This document shows, one piece after another, positions 16,130-26,316 of a stretch of 42,824 bases of DNA (the first letter of the stretch is position 1; each line of letters begins with the position of its first letter). Source of the DNA: Shimia sp. R10_1. Lineage in GTDB: Bacteria > Pseudomonadota > Alphaproteobacteria > Rhodobacterales > Rhodobacteraceae. The DNA is taken from the NCBI RefSeq assembly GCF_017744095.1, contig NZ_JAGHQX010000017.1:1-42824 (forward strand), in the 5' to 3' direction. The position numbers and the translations under genes were made by a program. Under the pieces are notes generated by a model. That model was not told where the DNA came from and made no database searches. It saw only the letters and a list, made by a program, of their open reading frames with translations.

Positions 16130-17593
16130 ATGCTCATCAATAGACGCACATTCTTGGCCGGTTCCGCAGCAAGTCTCGGGCTAACAAACCTTGCAATGGC
16201 TCAAAGCCCCAAACGCGCTCTGCCGATCATCCCACTCACGGACCTCACAAATGGCATCAGTCGGCGACTGTCTCTCAATCTGCAAAACGCTGCACATGAC
16301 TTTGGCACAGGTGTTTCAAGCCAAACCTACGGCATCAACAACAGCTACCTTGGCCCTGTTTTGCGCGTCAAACAGGGCCAAACTCTGCCATTCGATATCA
16401 GCAACAATATTGGGGATATCACCACCCTCCATTGGCATGGGCTACATATCCCCGGAGCCGTGGACGGCGGCCCACACCAAGAAATTGCCCATGGTGAAGT
16501 CTGGTCTCCGGACGTACCCATCCGGCAACGCGCGTCGATGAATTGGTTCCATTCACACACCCACGGCAAGACCGCGCAGCAAACCCACAAGGGTCTCGCA
16601 GGTGTCTTACTCGTCGAAGATGAAGCCAGCCTAGATGCAGACTTGCCCAAAACATATGGCGTTGATGATTTCACGCTTGTGCTTCAAGACAAAAGTTTCA
16701 ACTCAAAAGGACAGATGGCCTACAATCTCTCCGAAGAGGTGTTTGAAGACGGATTCCTCGGAGACACATTTGTCGTAAACGGGGCAATTGCTCCGCTCAC
16801 ACAAGGCCTGCCAAGAGGGCTCGTGCGGTTGCGTATTCTCAACGCATGTAACGCCCGCTTCCTCGAGCTGTCCATGCAAACGGGCGCTATGACAGTCATC
16901 GCCTCAGATGGTGGTTTCCTGGCTTCTCCCGTTGAGGTCAGCAGCATTCTCATGTCGCCAGGGGAGCGGTACGAAGTACTTCTGGATACCAGGGTCGCTG
17001 CGACAAACACACTTAACGTGACATCTGAGGCAGAGGGATTTTTCGCCGATCTCTTAGGGCGCGACAAAACCACATCATTGATTGAGTTTTCAACCACAGC
17101 CACAGAGGGGTTTTCTGGCGCGATGCCAACCCATCTCGCCAATCTGGAACCCCCTCGCGCCTCAGATGTGAAGCGGACGCGCGACTTCCAGCTGAACATG
17201 GACATGGGCGAAGACTTGGCCGCACTGGCGATCGCGTGGGACAATTTTTGTGGCGATGCAGGGGCAATGGGCATCAATGGACAGCCCATGAAAATGGATC
17301 GGATCGATGAAAAAGTCGCCAAAGGTGTCCCCGAAATCTGGCGCATTTCTGTTGATGATCAACTGCATCCTTTCCATATTCACGGCTGCTCATTCCGCAT
17401 TCTCCGCCAAAACGGCACCCCTCCGCCTGCATATGCAGAGGGTTGGAAAGACATGGTGCATGTCGAAGAAGGTTGGTCAGAGGTTTTGGTGAGTTTTGAC
17501 CATGCGGCGCCTGAAGATGCGCCTTATATGTATCATTGTCACATTCTCGAACACGAGGATTGCGGAATGATGGGGCAATTCACGGTAAGTTAA
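16130..17593 (+). CDS. Tat-exported multicopper oxidase (CueO/bilirubin-oxidase type)
   Basis: Periplasmic three-cupredoxin oxidase of 487 aa. A twin-arginine signal (NRRTFLAGSAASLGL, cleavage after LAMA near residue 24) sends the folded protein through Tat. Copper ligands are all visible: HWHG (101-104), HSHTHG (141-146), HPFHIHG and HCHILEHEDCGMM near the C-terminus, which supplies the type 1 Cys, His and Met. This branch couples oxidation of cuprous ions or phenolic substrates to reduction of oxygen to water. There is no long Met-rich insert as in E. coli CueO, so a copper-tolerance role is likely but not certain. AGGAAG lies upstream of the start. It is the last gene of the rightward run. 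Confidence 0.88.
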   Translation: MLINRRTFLAGSAASLGLTNLAMAQSPKRALPIIPLTDLTNGISRRLSLNLQNAAHDFGTGVSSQTYGINNSYLGPVLRVKQGQTLPFDISNNIGDITTLHWHGLHIPGAVDGGPHQEIAHGEVWSPDVPIRQRASMNWFHSHTHGKTAQQTHKGLAGVLLVEDEASLDADLPKTYGVDDFTLVLQDKSFNSKGQMAYNLSEEVFEDGFLGDTFVVNGAIAPLTQGLPRGLVRLRILNACNARFLELSMQTGAMTVIASDGGFLASPVEVSSILMSPGERYEVLLDTRVAATNTLNVTSEAEGFFADLLGRDKTTSLIEFSTTATEGFSGAMPTHLANLEPPRASDVKRTRDFQLNMDMGEDLAALAIAWDNFCGDAGAMGINGQPMKMDRIDEKVAKGVPEIWRISVDDQLHPFHIHGCSFRILRQNGTPPPAYAEGWKDMVHVEEGWSEVLVSFDHAAPEDAPYMYHCHILEHEDCGMMGQFTVS

Positions 17594-17658
17594 ACCCCTT
17601 TCCGTGCCCGCAAATGAAGGCTTTGACATGCGCCGCACGTATGCGGCATGCCCCCACC

Positions 17659-17719
17659 AAAAAAAAGCAAAGCCATGCTGGCCACGACATCTTAGGATGT
17701 GTCAGCCGCATGGCTTTGC
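17659..17719 (-). terminator. Strong intrinsic terminator of the iol operon
   Basis: GCAAAGCCATG (17667-17677) pairs with CATGGCTTTGC (17709-17719), with an inner ACATC-ttag-GATGT hairpin (17687-17700). Reading leftward the stem is followed by eight T residues (17666-17659), so it terminates the minus-strand operon ending with iolB. It may also block rightward reading from the oxidase gene, although no T-run follows on that side. Confidence 0.85.
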
Positions 17720-17775
17720 CGGGTATCAAGCCCCAAAGGGTCGAGCAGACGCAATTCTGAGCCCGCTCTCAAACC

Positions 17776-18582
17776 TCACGCGTCGCGTTCCATGATCCAC
17801 TCAACCTCAGGTGCCGCAACAAAGCGCCACTTGCGCAACGGGCCTGCCATCACGTTAAGGTAGTACATTTCAAACCCATACGGTGCGCCGCAAGGATGAT
17901 GGCCACGCGGCACCAAAACCACATCCCCATCACTGACTGCCATTGTTTCATCCAGCTGCCCGTCATCGGTATACACACGCTGGATCCCAAACCCATCCGC
18001 TGGGTTCAAGCGATGATAGTATGTTTCTTCCAGGTAAGTGATCCGCGGATAGTCGTCTTCATCATGACGATGACTTGGGAACGACGACCAATGACCTGCG
18101 GGCGTGAAAACCTCCGTCACCAACAGACTGTCGGCGTAGTCTTCCGCCTCCATCGCGATATTATTGATATACCGCGTATTGGTCCCCTTGCCTCGCTCGG
18201 TCAGCTGAATGCCGTCAGGACCAATGCGGCGTGCCTCATGGCCGGATTTCCCCGGTGCGGTGCAAACGGCAATGGTACAGTCGGTTTCCGCGACAGCCTT
18301 CCAGTCGGAATCATTTGGAACATAAAGACAATGCGGCGGTGTCTTTTCGAAAACACTCATCCGGTCGCCCAGAACACCCCAGTCCTGCCCCGCCGCATGA
18401 ATCGCCGCTTTGCCTTCCACCATCACCAGAATGACCTCACGATCACCGGTGAGTTCTTCAGCCGTTTCGCCAGAGCGCAATTTATAGAGCCCAAACCCAA
18501 CATACCGCCACCCTGCGCTGGCGGGCGTGATGTCGTGAACTTTGCCGTGCTCGCCAAACGGCTTACGTTGAAGATTTGTCAT
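17776..18582 (-). CDS. iolB: 5-deoxy-glucuronate isomerase IolB
   Basis: Isomerase of 268 aa converting 5-deoxy-glucuronate to 5-dehydro-2-deoxy-gluconate in inositol breakdown. The KduI/IolB cupin fold is shown by the metal-binding stretch [20 protein letters not shown] and by [20 protein letters not shown]. Length is normal for the family. Its ATG overlaps the iolE stop (ATGA). It is the last gene of the operon and is followed by a strong terminator. Confidence 0.95.
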   Translation of the reverse strand: MTNLQRKPFGEHGKVHDITPASAGWRYVGFGLYKLRSGETAEELTGDREVILVMVEGKAAIHAAGQDWGVLGDRMSVFEKTPPHCLYVPNDSDWKAVAETDCTIAVCTAPGKSGHEARRIGPDGIQLTERGKGTNTRYINNIAMEAEDYADSLLVTEVFTPAGHWSSFPSHRHDEDDYPRITYLEETYYHRLNPADGFGIQRVYTDDGQLDETMAVSDGDVVLVPRGHHPCGAPYGFEMYYLNVMAGPLRKWRFVAAPEVEWIMERDA

Positions 18583-19478
18583 GTCAGGCCCACCTGCGCA
18601 GAAATGTCTTTCAGAGTCTTAAGACCCAGTGACTGATATTCAAACGGCACACGTACTTCTGGATCTTGTTCTGCTTCGATCACAATCCAGCCTTCGTATG
18701 CTTCTCTTTTCAAGGTGCTCAGCAGCTGAGCAAAGTCAATGCCGCCCTCGCTGTCGCCCGGCACCGTAAAGACGCCTGCGCGCACACCATCCATGAAAGA
18801 CAGGTCTTTTTCCCGCACCTCTTTCATCACATCGGGGCGCACGTTTTTGGCGTGGAAGTGGCGCATCCGACTGGCATGTTTTGCCAGAATTGGCGCTGGG
18901 TCCTGTCCGTTGCTGCCAAAATAGGCATGCCCGGCATCAAACAGCAGCTTGGTCGCTGGACCGGTCGCGTCCATGAACGCGTCAATCTCATCAGGCGTTT
19001 CAACCACGGTCCCCATATGGTGGTGATACACCAGATCAATGCCTTGGTCGGCGCAGTATTGGGCAATCTCTTCCACCTTGGCGCCAAAGGCTTTCATCTC
19101 CTCGGCACTCAACACCGGCGCGGTGTTGACCGGGACATCCAGCCCTTGAACAGAGTTGGAGGTTTCGCAAACAATCGCAACCTTGCAGCCGTTGTGCTTC
19201 AGCTTGTCGAGATGTGGCTGGATCGCCGCCTTTTCATCCTCAACCGACTGCACCAGGAGGTTGAGAGAGTGCCAGCCGGACACAAACTTCAAGCCGTGGC
19301 CGCCAAGCAGCTGTTTGAGCGCTTCCGGATCATCCTGTGGCCAACGATGGCCGTTTTCAATCCCGTCAAATCCAATTTCACCCGCTTCACGCAGGATTTG
19401 TTCGGTGGGGATATGCGCGCCTAGGGTCTGGTCGTCGTCATTTGCCCAAGCGATAGGGTTGGTGCCAAAAAGGATCAT
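18579..19478 (-). CDS. iolE: Inosose dehydratase IolE
   Basis: Dehydratase of 299 aa that removes water from scyllo-inosose to give 3D-trihydroxycyclohexane-1,2-dione. It is a TIM-barrel of the AP-endonuclease-2 sugar-isomerase-like family. Conserved features include [13 protein letters not shown] at the N-terminus, [24 protein letters not shown] and FHAKNVRPD, which carry the metal and active-site residues. It begins 10 bases after the iolD stop with GAGGC upstream and overlaps iolB by four bases. Confidence 0.95.
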   Translation of the reverse strand: MILFGTNPIAWANDDDQTLGAHIPTEQILREAGEIGFDGIENGHRWPQDDPEALKQLLGGHGLKFVSGWHSLNLLVQSVEDEKAAIQPHLDKLKHNGCKVAIVCETSNSVQGLDVPVNTAPVLSAEEMKAFGAKVEEIAQYCADQGIDLVYHHHMGTVVETPDEIDAFMDATGPATKLLFDAGHAYFGSNGQDPAPILAKHASRMRHFHAKNVRPDVMKEVREKDLSFMDGVRAGVFTVPGDSEGGIDFAQLLSTLKREAYEGWIVIEAEQDPEVRVPFEYQSLGLKTLKDISAQVGLT

Positions 19479-19488
19479 ATGTCTTGCC

Positions 19489-21330
19489 TCAATTCACAAG
19501 GTTTTGGTCTGCCATCGCCGCTTCATACGCGGCGCGCGCCTGTTGCAATTTCTCGCTTTGCGCCACCTCGGGCACAGCCACATCCCACCAGAAACCACCT
19601 CCAGCTTCGCCGGGGCCTTGCATCGGGTCGGTGTCAATCACGATCACCGTTGGGATGTCACGAGATTTTGCCTCAACAATCTTGGCTTCCAGATCGGCGA
19701 TGCTCTCCGCTTTGACAGCATGCGCCCCCATGGACGCCGCGTGTGCGACATAGTCAATTTCAGGCTGCACTTCGATATTGCAGTCCGCATAAAGGTTGTT
19801 GAAACGCTCATTGCCAGTATGCATCTGCAGGCGATTGATACAGCCGTAGCCACGGTTGTCTGTCAGTACAACGGTGAATGGGACACGCCGCATCACGGCG
19901 GTGGCCAATTCAGAGTTCGCCATCATGTAGGAGCCATCCCCCACAAAGCACACCACATCCCGCTCAGGCTGCGCCAGCTTCAGGCCCATCGCACCGGCAA
20001 TTTCATAGCCCATGCAGCTGAAACCATATTCCATGTGATAGCCACCCTGAGAGGGTTGCCAAAGCAGTTTCAACGCACCCGGCATTGTGCCTGCGGCACA
20101 CATGGCAACTGTGCTGGTATCAGAGGTACGCTGCACCGCTCCAATGACTTCCGCATCCAGCGGGCGATACCCTGCCCCACCATTGCGATCGGCACAGTGG
20201 CGATCAACAGCGGCCAACCAGTCCAAGCGAGACTGCGCATCAAAAGCATCCGCCCGATGATCCGCAAGCTTCTCAGAAAGAGCCGTAAGCACGACTTTGG
20301 CATCGCCAACAACCGCAACGGCACCATGTTTGTCGGCGTCATAGCCATGCACGTTCACAGAGACCAATTTGCGCGCGGGATTCTGGAACAAGGCCCAGCT
20401 CCCGGTGGTGAAATCCTGAAAACGCGTGCCAACGCCAATCACCAGATCTGCGTCAACCGACAGCGCGTTTGCTGCGGCCGATCCATCAACACCGGAGGCG
20501 CCGAAATTCATTTCATGTGACTGCGCCAGCGCAGATTTGCCGGCCTGTGTTTCAATCACTGGGATGCCATGCTTGGTGGCAAACGCCGCGAGCGTTTCCT
20601 CGGCCCCAGAATAAATCACACCGCCGCCACACAGAAGAACTGGGTTTTTGGCGGCTTTGATCAGATCGGTCACCTCTTGCAACTCACGTGCATCCGGTTC
20701 CGGACGGCGAATGTGCCAGGTGCGCGGCTCAAAGAACGCGACAGGATAGTCATAGGCTTCCGCCTGCACATCCTGACAGAACGACAGGGTAACAGGCCCA
20801 CAATTTGCCGGATCCGTCATCGTGCGCAACGCACGTGGCAGGGCCGTCAACAGCTGTTCTGGGCGCGTAATCCGATCAAAGTATCGGCTGACAGGGCGGA
20901 AACAGTCGTTGGCAGACACCGTTCCGTCATCAAAATCCTCAATCTGCTGCAACACAGGATCCGGGCGCCGATTGGCAAACACATCTCCGGGAATAAACAG
21001 CACGGGCAACCGGTTGACATGCGCCAAAGCGGCAGCTGTGACCATGTTGGTTGCGCCCGGGCCGATCGAACTGGTAACGGCCTGCACACGGCGGCGTTTG
21101 TGCGCCTTGGCGTAGGCGATGGCCGTATGCGCCATGGTTTGCTCGTTTTGGCCGCGCCAGGTTGGGAAGTCCTCGCCAGCAGCATGCAGCGCTTCCCCCA
21201 GCCCAGCAACGTTTCCATGTCCAAAAATACCCCAGGCGCCTTCAACAAAACGCTCGCCCTCAGGCGTCATCTGCACCGAGAGCCATTTCACCATGGCTTG
21301 CGCGGCTGTTAGTCGAACTGTCTGTGTCAT
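19489..21330 (-). CDS. iolD: 3D-trihydroxycyclohexane-1,2-dione hydrolase IolD
   Basis: Thiamine-diphosphate enzyme of 613 aa that opens the ring of the IolE product to give 5-deoxy-glucuronate. The N-terminal PYR domain, central domain and C-terminal ThDP-binding domain ([19 protein letters not shown], then [16 protein letters not shown]) are all present. I chose the ATG at 21330 because it overlaps the iolC stop (ATGA) and has GGAGAGG upstream; an ATG at 21369 lies inside iolC. Length is normal for the family. Confidence 0.95.
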   Translation of the reverse strand: MTQTVRLTAAQAMVKWLSVQMTPEGERFVEGAWGIFGHGNVAGLGEALHAAGEDFPTWRGQNEQTMAHTAIAYAKAHKRRRVQAVTSSIGPGATNMVTAAALAHVNRLPVLFIPGDVFANRRPDPVLQQIEDFDDGTVSANDCFRPVSRYFDRITRPEQLLTALPRALRTMTDPANCGPVTLSFCQDVQAEAYDYPVAFFEPRTWHIRRPEPDARELQEVTDLIKAAKNPVLLCGGGVIYSGAEETLAAFATKHGIPVIETQAGKSALAQSHEMNFGASGVDGSAAANALSVDADLVIGVGTRFQDFTTGSWALFQNPARKLVSVNVHGYDADKHGAVAVVGDAKVVLTALSEKLADHRADAFDAQSRLDWLAAVDRHCADRNGGAGYRPLDAEVIGAVQRTSDTSTVAMCAAGTMPGALKLLWQPSQGGYHMEYGFSCMGYEIAGAMGLKLAQPERDVVCFVGDGSYMMANSELATAVMRRVPFTVVLTDNRGYGCINRLQMHTGNERFNNLYADCNIEVQPEIDYVAHAASMGAHAVKAESIADLEAKIVEAKSRDIPTVIVIDTDPMQGPGEAGGGFWWDVAVPEVAQSEKLQQARAAYEAAMADQNLVN

Positions 21331-23240
21331 TCTGCCTCTCCAATCGCCTCTGCGCGTGCCTGATCCCATACGCCAGCCAAACGGCGGAACTTGGTCGTCA
21401 TATCAGAAACCGCATCTGCGTCAGTCATGTCTCCACGCATCCATGCACGCGCAGCGTCCCCAAAAATGGTTCTGCCCACAGCAAAGCCTTTGACCAGATC
21501 ATAGCTGGCTGCAAGCCGGAAACTGGCCGCCAACTCTGTCTCAGGGGCGTCTAGCCCCAGAACCACGATGCCACGCGTGTGGGCATCATTTCGGGTGATT
21601 GCAGCAACAGCTTTGCCCCAGGCGGCATCAGATGTCAGCGGCTCCAGCTTCCACCAATCCGGGAACACACCAAGGTCATAGAAATGCTGGATCACAGTGG
21701 CAGTTGTGTCCTCGTCAACCGAGCCCACTTTGGAGGGGATAACTTCCAGTAGAAACTCCAGGTTGTTGCGACGCGCCGCTTCATACAGGCGCACAACGGT
21801 TGCGTCCTGCTTGGCCCAAGTGTCCGCGTCGTCATCCGGGTGGCAGAAACACAGAACTTTCACCACATTCTCACGTGCCCAGGCTTTCAGTCCGCCATAG
21901 TCGCTGCCCAGCTCAGGCTCCAACGTTAGCGGGCGAGACCCAGGCCATTCTGTTGGGCGACCAATCCACAATCCAGACCCGCTCGCTTTGTGAAGCGCGG
22001 CTTTACCAATCCGATTGTCACACAAAATGCCGTAACCAGATTGCCCGTTTTGCACGTTCTGCGCCGCCTCAAGGCACAGTTCTTTGAACTTGCCCCCCTT
22101 CTCCAGCGTGTACCCAGGCATCTCTTCAAGTTGGATGCGATGATCAAAGGCAAACACCCGCATGGTTGACCAGTCACCCTTGCGATTGGTCGACCAATGG
22201 ATCTGCTCAAGGGCTTTGTCGTTGCGCAGATCGGGCTGAACGACACCACGTTTCAGGAAGAACGCCAGTTCTTCTTCGGAAGGATATGCAGGTGTGCAAC
22301 CATGGCGACTGACCGCCAGCGCGCCACAGGCATTGGCATAGGTCAGTGCAGTCGGCCAATCGGCCTCTTCCATCCAACCTTTCAACAGGCCGGACATAAA
22401 CCCATCGCCTGCGCCCAGAACGTTGTAGACTTCGATAGGAAAGCCTGGGCCGGTCTGACCATGATCAAGGCTGTCAGGAATATCGCCTTCAAAGGCGACA
22501 GCCCCCATTGGCCCGCGCTTGCACACCAATGTCGCGTCCGAAACAGAACGCACAGCCCGCAGGGCCTCAATCGTGTCTGTGGACCCGCCAGCGATGTGGA
22601 ATTCTTCCTCAGTGCCGACAATCAGGTCAAAATGATGCAGCGTGGCTTGCAACTTGGCCGTGACAGCTGCGCTTTCGACAAAGCGGCTTTCGCCATCGCC
22701 ATGCCCGGCGACGCCCCAAAGGTTAGGACGGTAGTCAATGTCCAGCGCCGTGCGGCCGCCATGTTTTTTGGCCAGCGTCAATGCCTTGAGCACCGCCGCC
22801 TCTGTATTGGTGTGCGACAGGTGCGTGCCCGTCGCCACCACAGCACGACTGTCCGCGATCAGCGCTTCGTCAATGTCACTTTCAGACAGCGCCATATCGG
22901 CACAGTTCTCTCGATAGAAGATAAGCGGGAACTGTTCTTCGTCGCGGATGCCAAGGATCACAAGCGCCGTAAGCCGCTCTGGATCCGTGGCAACACCGCG
23001 CACATCCACACCTTCACGGATCAGCTCTTCACGAATGAAGCGCCCCATGTGCTCATCCCCAACCCGGCTGATCAAACCGGATTTCAAGCCAAGACGCGCA
23101 GTGCCTGCGGCAATGTTGGTCGGGGATCCGCCAATGTATTTTTCAAAGGATCCCATGTCTTCCAAACGGCCACCGATCTGGCTGCCGTAAAGATCCACAC
23201 CCGCGCGACCAATGGTGATGATATCGAGAGATTTCTGCAT
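21327..23240 (-). CDS. iolC: 5-dehydro-2-deoxygluconokinase IolC fused to DUF2090
   Basis: Two-domain protein of 637 aa. Residues 1-320 are a PfkB-type kinase (GRAGVDLYGSQIGGRLEDMG at the start, GGSPTNIAAG sugar-binding region, NVLGAGDGFMSGLLKG with the catalytic Asp) that phosphorylates 5-dehydro-2-deoxygluconate. Residues from about 330 to the end form a DUF2090 domain, which has the look of an aldolase-type barrel (FDHRIQLEEMPG, FLLEVIPSKVG, GIVVLGLDAP). The fusion is common in Proteobacteria. The DUF2090 part may perform the next step, aldol cleavage normally done by IolJ; this is inference. Start at 23240 has AAGGA seven bases upstream. Confidence 0.93.
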   Translation of the reverse strand: MQKSLDIITIGRAGVDLYGSQIGGRLEDMGSFEKYIGGSPTNIAAGTARLGLKSGLISRVGDEHMGRFIREELIREGVDVRGVATDPERLTALVILGIRDEEQFPLIFYRENCADMALSESDIDEALIADSRAVVATGTHLSHTNTEAAVLKALTLAKKHGGRTALDIDYRPNLWGVAGHGDGESRFVESAAVTAKLQATLHHFDLIVGTEEEFHIAGGSTDTIEALRAVRSVSDATLVCKRGPMGAVAFEGDIPDSLDHGQTGPGFPIEVYNVLGAGDGFMSGLLKGWMEEADWPTALTYANACGALAVSRHGCTPAYPSEEELAFFLKRGVVQPDLRNDKALEQIHWSTNRKGDWSTMRVFAFDHRIQLEEMPGYTLEKGGKFKELCLEAAQNVQNGQSGYGILCDNRIGKAALHKASGSGLWIGRPTEWPGSRPLTLEPELGSDYGGLKAWARENVVKVLCFCHPDDDADTWAKQDATVVRLYEAARRNNLEFLLEVIPSKVGSVDEDTTATVIQHFYDLGVFPDWWKLEPLTSDAAWGKAVAAITRNDAHTRGIVVLGLDAPETELAASFRLAASYDLVKGFAVGRTIFGDAARAWMRGDMTDADAVSDMTTKFRRLAGVWDQARAEAIGEAE

Positions 23241-23250
23241 TTTCATGTCC

Positions 23251-24069
23251 TTAGACGGTACCGCCGAGGCTGCCTTCAAGTGTTGCAAGTTCCTGGCCAC
23301 CGGCCATCAAATCTTGCAGCTCTTCTTGGGTGATCTCGCCACGCTTGGCGGTGCCAAGTGTCTGGCCACGGTTCAATACTGTGAACCGGTCGCCAACTGC
23401 CATGGCGTGACGCACATTGTGGGTGATGAACACAACGCCGATCCCTTGCTTGCGCACCTTATCAATGGTGGCCAGAACATTGGCAGTCTGGCGCACACCA
23501 AGGGCCGAAGTAGGTTCGTCCAGGATCAGCACCTTCGCACCAAAATGCACAGCGCGCGCAATCGCCACGGTCTGACGTTCACCACCTGACAATGTCCCAA
23601 CCGCCTGATCGGGGCCACGCAGGTTGATGCCCATCTTGCGCATCTCTTCCATCGTAATTTTATTGGCATAGTCGTGATCAAAGAACGGAATGCCCGCAAC
23701 TTTCTTCACCGGCTCATTGCCCATGAAAAAGTTCCGACTGACTGACATAAGCGGGATCATGGCCAGATGCTGGTGCACCGTAGCAATGCCTGCTGCAATC
23801 GCATCACGCGGATCTTCAAAACTCATCGGGCGCCCTTCAAACAGGATCTCCCCAGAGGTGGGCTTGTGCACCCCAGACATCGTTTTGATGAAGGTCGATT
23901 TGCCGGCGCCGTTGTCCCCCAACAGGCAATGGCATTCGCCCGGGTAAACATTCACAGACACACCCGCCAGCGCAATCACTGACCCAAAGTGTTTCTGGAT
24001 GCCTTTCATCTCGATGAGCGGCTTGCTTGGTGCCGGATCACCGTGGTGGAATGTGGTATCTTCAGTCAT
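23251..24069 (-). CDS. Sugar/inositol ABC transporter ATP-binding protein
   Basis: ATPase of 272 aa with a single nucleotide-binding domain: Walker [11 protein letters not shown]-loop region VHQHLAMIP, signature LSGGERQ and Walker [13 protein letters not shown]. Most sugar ABC importers of this class use a double-domain ATPase of about 500 aa; the single-domain form resembles FrcA of the rhizobial fructose transporter FrcBCA. It starts 12 bases after the permease stop with AGGGGGAA upstream and lies 10 bases before iolC. Its place in the iol operon makes myo-inositol the likely substrate. Confidence 0.9.
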   Translation of the reverse strand: MTEDTTFHHGDPAPSKPLIEMKGIQKHFGSVIALAGVSVNVYPGECHCLLGDNGAGKSTFIKTMSGVHKPTSGEILFEGRPMSFEDPRDAIAAGIATVHQHLAMIPLMSVSRNFFMGNEPVKKVAGIPFFDHDYANKITMEEMRKMGINLRGPDQAVGTLSGGERQTVAIARAVHFGAKVLILDEPTSALGVRQTANVLATIDKVRKQGIGVVFITHNVRHAMAVGDRFTVLNRGQTLGTAKRGEITQEELQDLMAGGQELATLEGSLGGTV

Positions 24070-24081
24070 CTCAATTCCCCC

Positions 24082-25203
24082 TTAGCGTTCGCCAGTGATC
24101 ATACGACGGATGTAGGTGTTCAAAATCACTGCAGCCAGCAGGATCACTCCAAGGAACACCCGGAACAGTGAGCTTTCTACACCTGCAAAAAACAGGCCCT
24201 GCTGCACCACACCAAAAATCAAAGCACCCAGCGCCGCTCCCAGAACGGAGCCATAGCCACCGGTCAGCAAGGCGCCACCGATAACAACTGCAATGATCGC
24301 TTCAAATTCTTTCAACAATCCGCGGTCAGACCCCGCAGAGCCGAATTCCATCACCTGACAGGTGGCAAAAACCGTCGCGCAGAAAGCTGTGAACATGAAC
24401 ATCGAAATTTTGACCCGGTTCACCGGCACACCTGAGTTGCGCGCAGCTTCCGCATCGCCACCAGCGGCAAAGATCCAGTTGCCAAACTTTGTTTTGGTCA
24501 GCAGCACATGGCCAAACACCACAAGCACCAGCGCCCAGACGATCAGCATTGGCACACCGTCCACAACAGGCTGGCCTTCGCGTGACCCACGAGAGAAGGT
24601 CTCAATCAGCCCCATGTCTCCGAGCCAGGAGAAGAAGCCAGTCAGAATTTTGCCGCCAAACAAGGCTGCAAGCCAGTCACCTTCCGCAGCATCTTTGATG
24701 CCACCGATGATGGTCTTGCGCTCGATCGTTTGAGGGAAATAGATTGTGAAACCGCGCAGGATGAACAGAAATGCCAGCGTCACAATAAAACTGGGCAACC
24801 CGGTTCTGATCACGATGAACCCGTTGAGCGCCCCGAGGGCCACACAGACAATGAATGTCGTGATGATGGCCATCCAGACCGGCCACCCCAATGTCACTGC
24901 AAGAATTGCAATCATCATTCCGGCAAAGCCGATCATTGAGCCAACCGAAAGGTCAAATTCGCCCGCGATCATCAGCAGGCAGGCGCCGACAGCAATGATC
25001 ATGAACTGGGCGGAAACCTGACTCCAGTTCAGCACCCCTTTCGAGGTGAACATTCCGCTGTCAAAAGCAAACAGCGCAAAGAAGACAAAAACAGCGACTG
25101 TTCCGACGATCCCACCCAGCTCTGGGCGGATCAGCGCTTCGCGAAACTTAGAACGGGATTTGATCCGTTCATCCGTCGCGGGTTGTGTTGGTGCATTGGA
25201 CAT
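24082..25203 (-). CDS. Sugar/inositol ABC transporter permease
   Basis: Inner-membrane permease of 373 aa of the BPD_transp_2 (RbsC/FrcC) family, with about ten hydrophobic segments and the typical IAGEFDLSVGSMIGFAGM and GLPSFIVTLAFLFILRGF stretches. A periplasmic or cytoplasmic insertion of about 60 residues (TIERKTIIGG to VDGVPML) is present, as in FrcC-like permeases. I chose the ATG at 25203, with GAGG six bases upstream. It follows the binding-protein gene after a hairpin at 25251-25281, which should reduce its expression relative to that gene. Confidence 0.9.
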   Translation of the reverse strand: MSNAPTQPATDERIKSRSKFREALIRPELGGIVGTVAVFVFFALFAFDSGMFTSKGVLNWSQVSAQFMIIAVGACLLMIAGEFDLSVGSMIGFAGMMIAILAVTLGWPVWMAIITTFIVCVALGALNGFIVIRTGLPSFIVTLAFLFILRGFTIYFPQTIERKTIIGGIKDAAEGDWLAALFGGKILTGFFSWLGDMGLIETFSRGSREGQPVVDGVPMLIVWALVLVVFGHVLLTKTKFGNWIFAAGGDAEAARNSGVPVNRVKISMFMFTAFCATVFATCQVMEFGSAGSDRGLLKEFEAIIAVVIGGALLTGGYGSVLGAALGALIFGVVQQGLFFAGVESSLFRVFLGVILLAAVILNTYIRRMITGER

Positions 25204-25250
25204 GGGGTGCCTCACGGGTCCTTTTCGAGGTTCGTCAGGATTTTAGACAG

Positions 25251-25281
25251 AAAAAGGGTGGCCAAATTGCTCCGGCCACCC
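25251..25281 (-). terminator. Attenuating hairpin between binding-protein and permease genes
   Basis: On the minus strand GGGTGGCC and GGCCACCC form an 8-bp stem followed by five T residues. It lies 15 bases after the binding-protein stop. Such partial terminators commonly let binding proteins be made in excess over the membrane parts. Confidence 0.7.
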
Positions 25282-25296
25282 CGTGGGAGGAAACTG

Positions 25297-26238
25297 TTAG
25301 CGATATTCGCCAGCGAATTTTTCAACCATTTCCAGGCCATCCGCAGTTACGAAGCCGGGGCCAGAGTTGATGTTGTTGCCGGGCAGAACGCCAAAGCGGT
25401 GGTAGTTGGTCATGACAACAACCGGCAGGTACGCCTGCAGGAATGGCTGCTGGTCAATGCCCCACTTGATGGCGCCAGACTTGATGCCTTTGACGATATC
25501 TTCGCCAAGGTCAAACGTGCCAAAGTAGATCTCACCGCTCAGACCGTCTTCTTCCAGCGCCAGCAATGTTGGATCAGCAGACGTTGGGCCCAGCGTCAGA
25601 ATGGCATCTGTTTCTGGGTTTGCAGACAGGTAGGCCTGAACTTTGTTTTTGATTTCAGATGGGTCTTGCCCAGAGTCGATCATCTGGTTGCCAAGCTCAA
25701 CACCCAGACCATCAGCAAAGCCTTGGCAACGCTCAGTGGACGCAGGGTTGGAGATGTAGTGGTTCACGCAAAGGAAAGACCCAATGCCGTCGCCCTTGGC
25801 ACGCAGACCAGCCGCATAACCGGCATCATATTCTGGCTGACCAACATACATCAACGCACCCAGCTCGCGCGCCTGATCAGGGGAGCCGGAGTTCATGATG
25901 ATCACATCCACACCGGAATCAATCGCCGCCTGAATCGGGCCAGACAGGACATCATAGTCAGCAAGTGTTGTGATGATGCCATTCGGTGCAGACGCCGCAG
26001 CTTGCTCGATGATACGTGCCATATCTGCGAGATCACCGGTTGGCGGGTTGCGGTATTCCACCTCAACGTCCATCTGCTCGCCCGCAAGCGCCAGACCGTT
26101 TTTGATGGTGTTCCACCAGCTGTCGCTGTCAGGTGCGTGGCTGACAAGAACGTATTTCTCGCCTTCCGCTGCTGCAGGCGCAAGTGCGCCAAGCGTGCAA
26201 ACAGCTGCAGCCGCAACGGTGGTCAAAAGTTTTTTCAT
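25297..26238 (-). CDS. Periplasmic sugar/inositol-binding protein
   Basis: Substrate-binding protein of 313 aa of the Peripla_BP_4 (RbsB/FrcB) family. It starts at 26238 (GGGAGGAC upstream) with a Sec signal peptide, MKKLLTTVAAAAV to APAAA, cleaved near residue 23. The mature part opens with YVLVSHAPDSDSWWNTIKNG and has the hinge and sugar-contact regions expected, including VDVIIMNSG and GTFDLGEDIVKGI. First gene of the transporter-iol operon, after a GGAA-N6-TTCC operator. The ligand is inferred from the operon. Confidence 0.9.
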   Translation of the reverse strand: MKKLLTTVAAAAVCTLGALAPAAAEGEKYVLVSHAPDSDSWWNTIKNGLALAGEQMDVEVEYRNPPTGDLADMARIIEQAAASAPNGIITTLADYDVLSGPIQAAIDSGVDVIIMNSGSPDQARELGALMYVGQPEYDAGYAAGLRAKGDGIGSFLCVNHYISNPASTERCQGFADGLGVELGNQMIDSGQDPSEIKNKVQAYLSANPETDAILTLGPTSADPTLLALEEDGLSGEIYFGTFDLGEDIVKGIKSGAIKWGIDQQPFLQAYLPVVVMTNYHRFGVLPGNNINSGPGFVTADGLEMVEKFAGEYR

Positions 26239-26316
26239 GATGTCCTCCCAATGACATTCACGGGCCGTTGGGCCCATGTAGTAAACGCAGCGCGACTCAA
26301 GGTCTCTGGCGCCACA

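Noticed and set aside
19156..20520. Long open frame (454 codons) on the plus strand opposite iolE and iolD
   Set aside because: It lies antisense to clearly real iol genes; its translation has no recognisable domain and is rich in Arg, His and Cys, as expected for a shadow frame in GC-rich DNA.
22197..23333. Open frame of 378 codons opposite iolC
   Set aside because: Antisense shadow of a gene with clear kinase motifs; no domain and no ribosome binding site of note.
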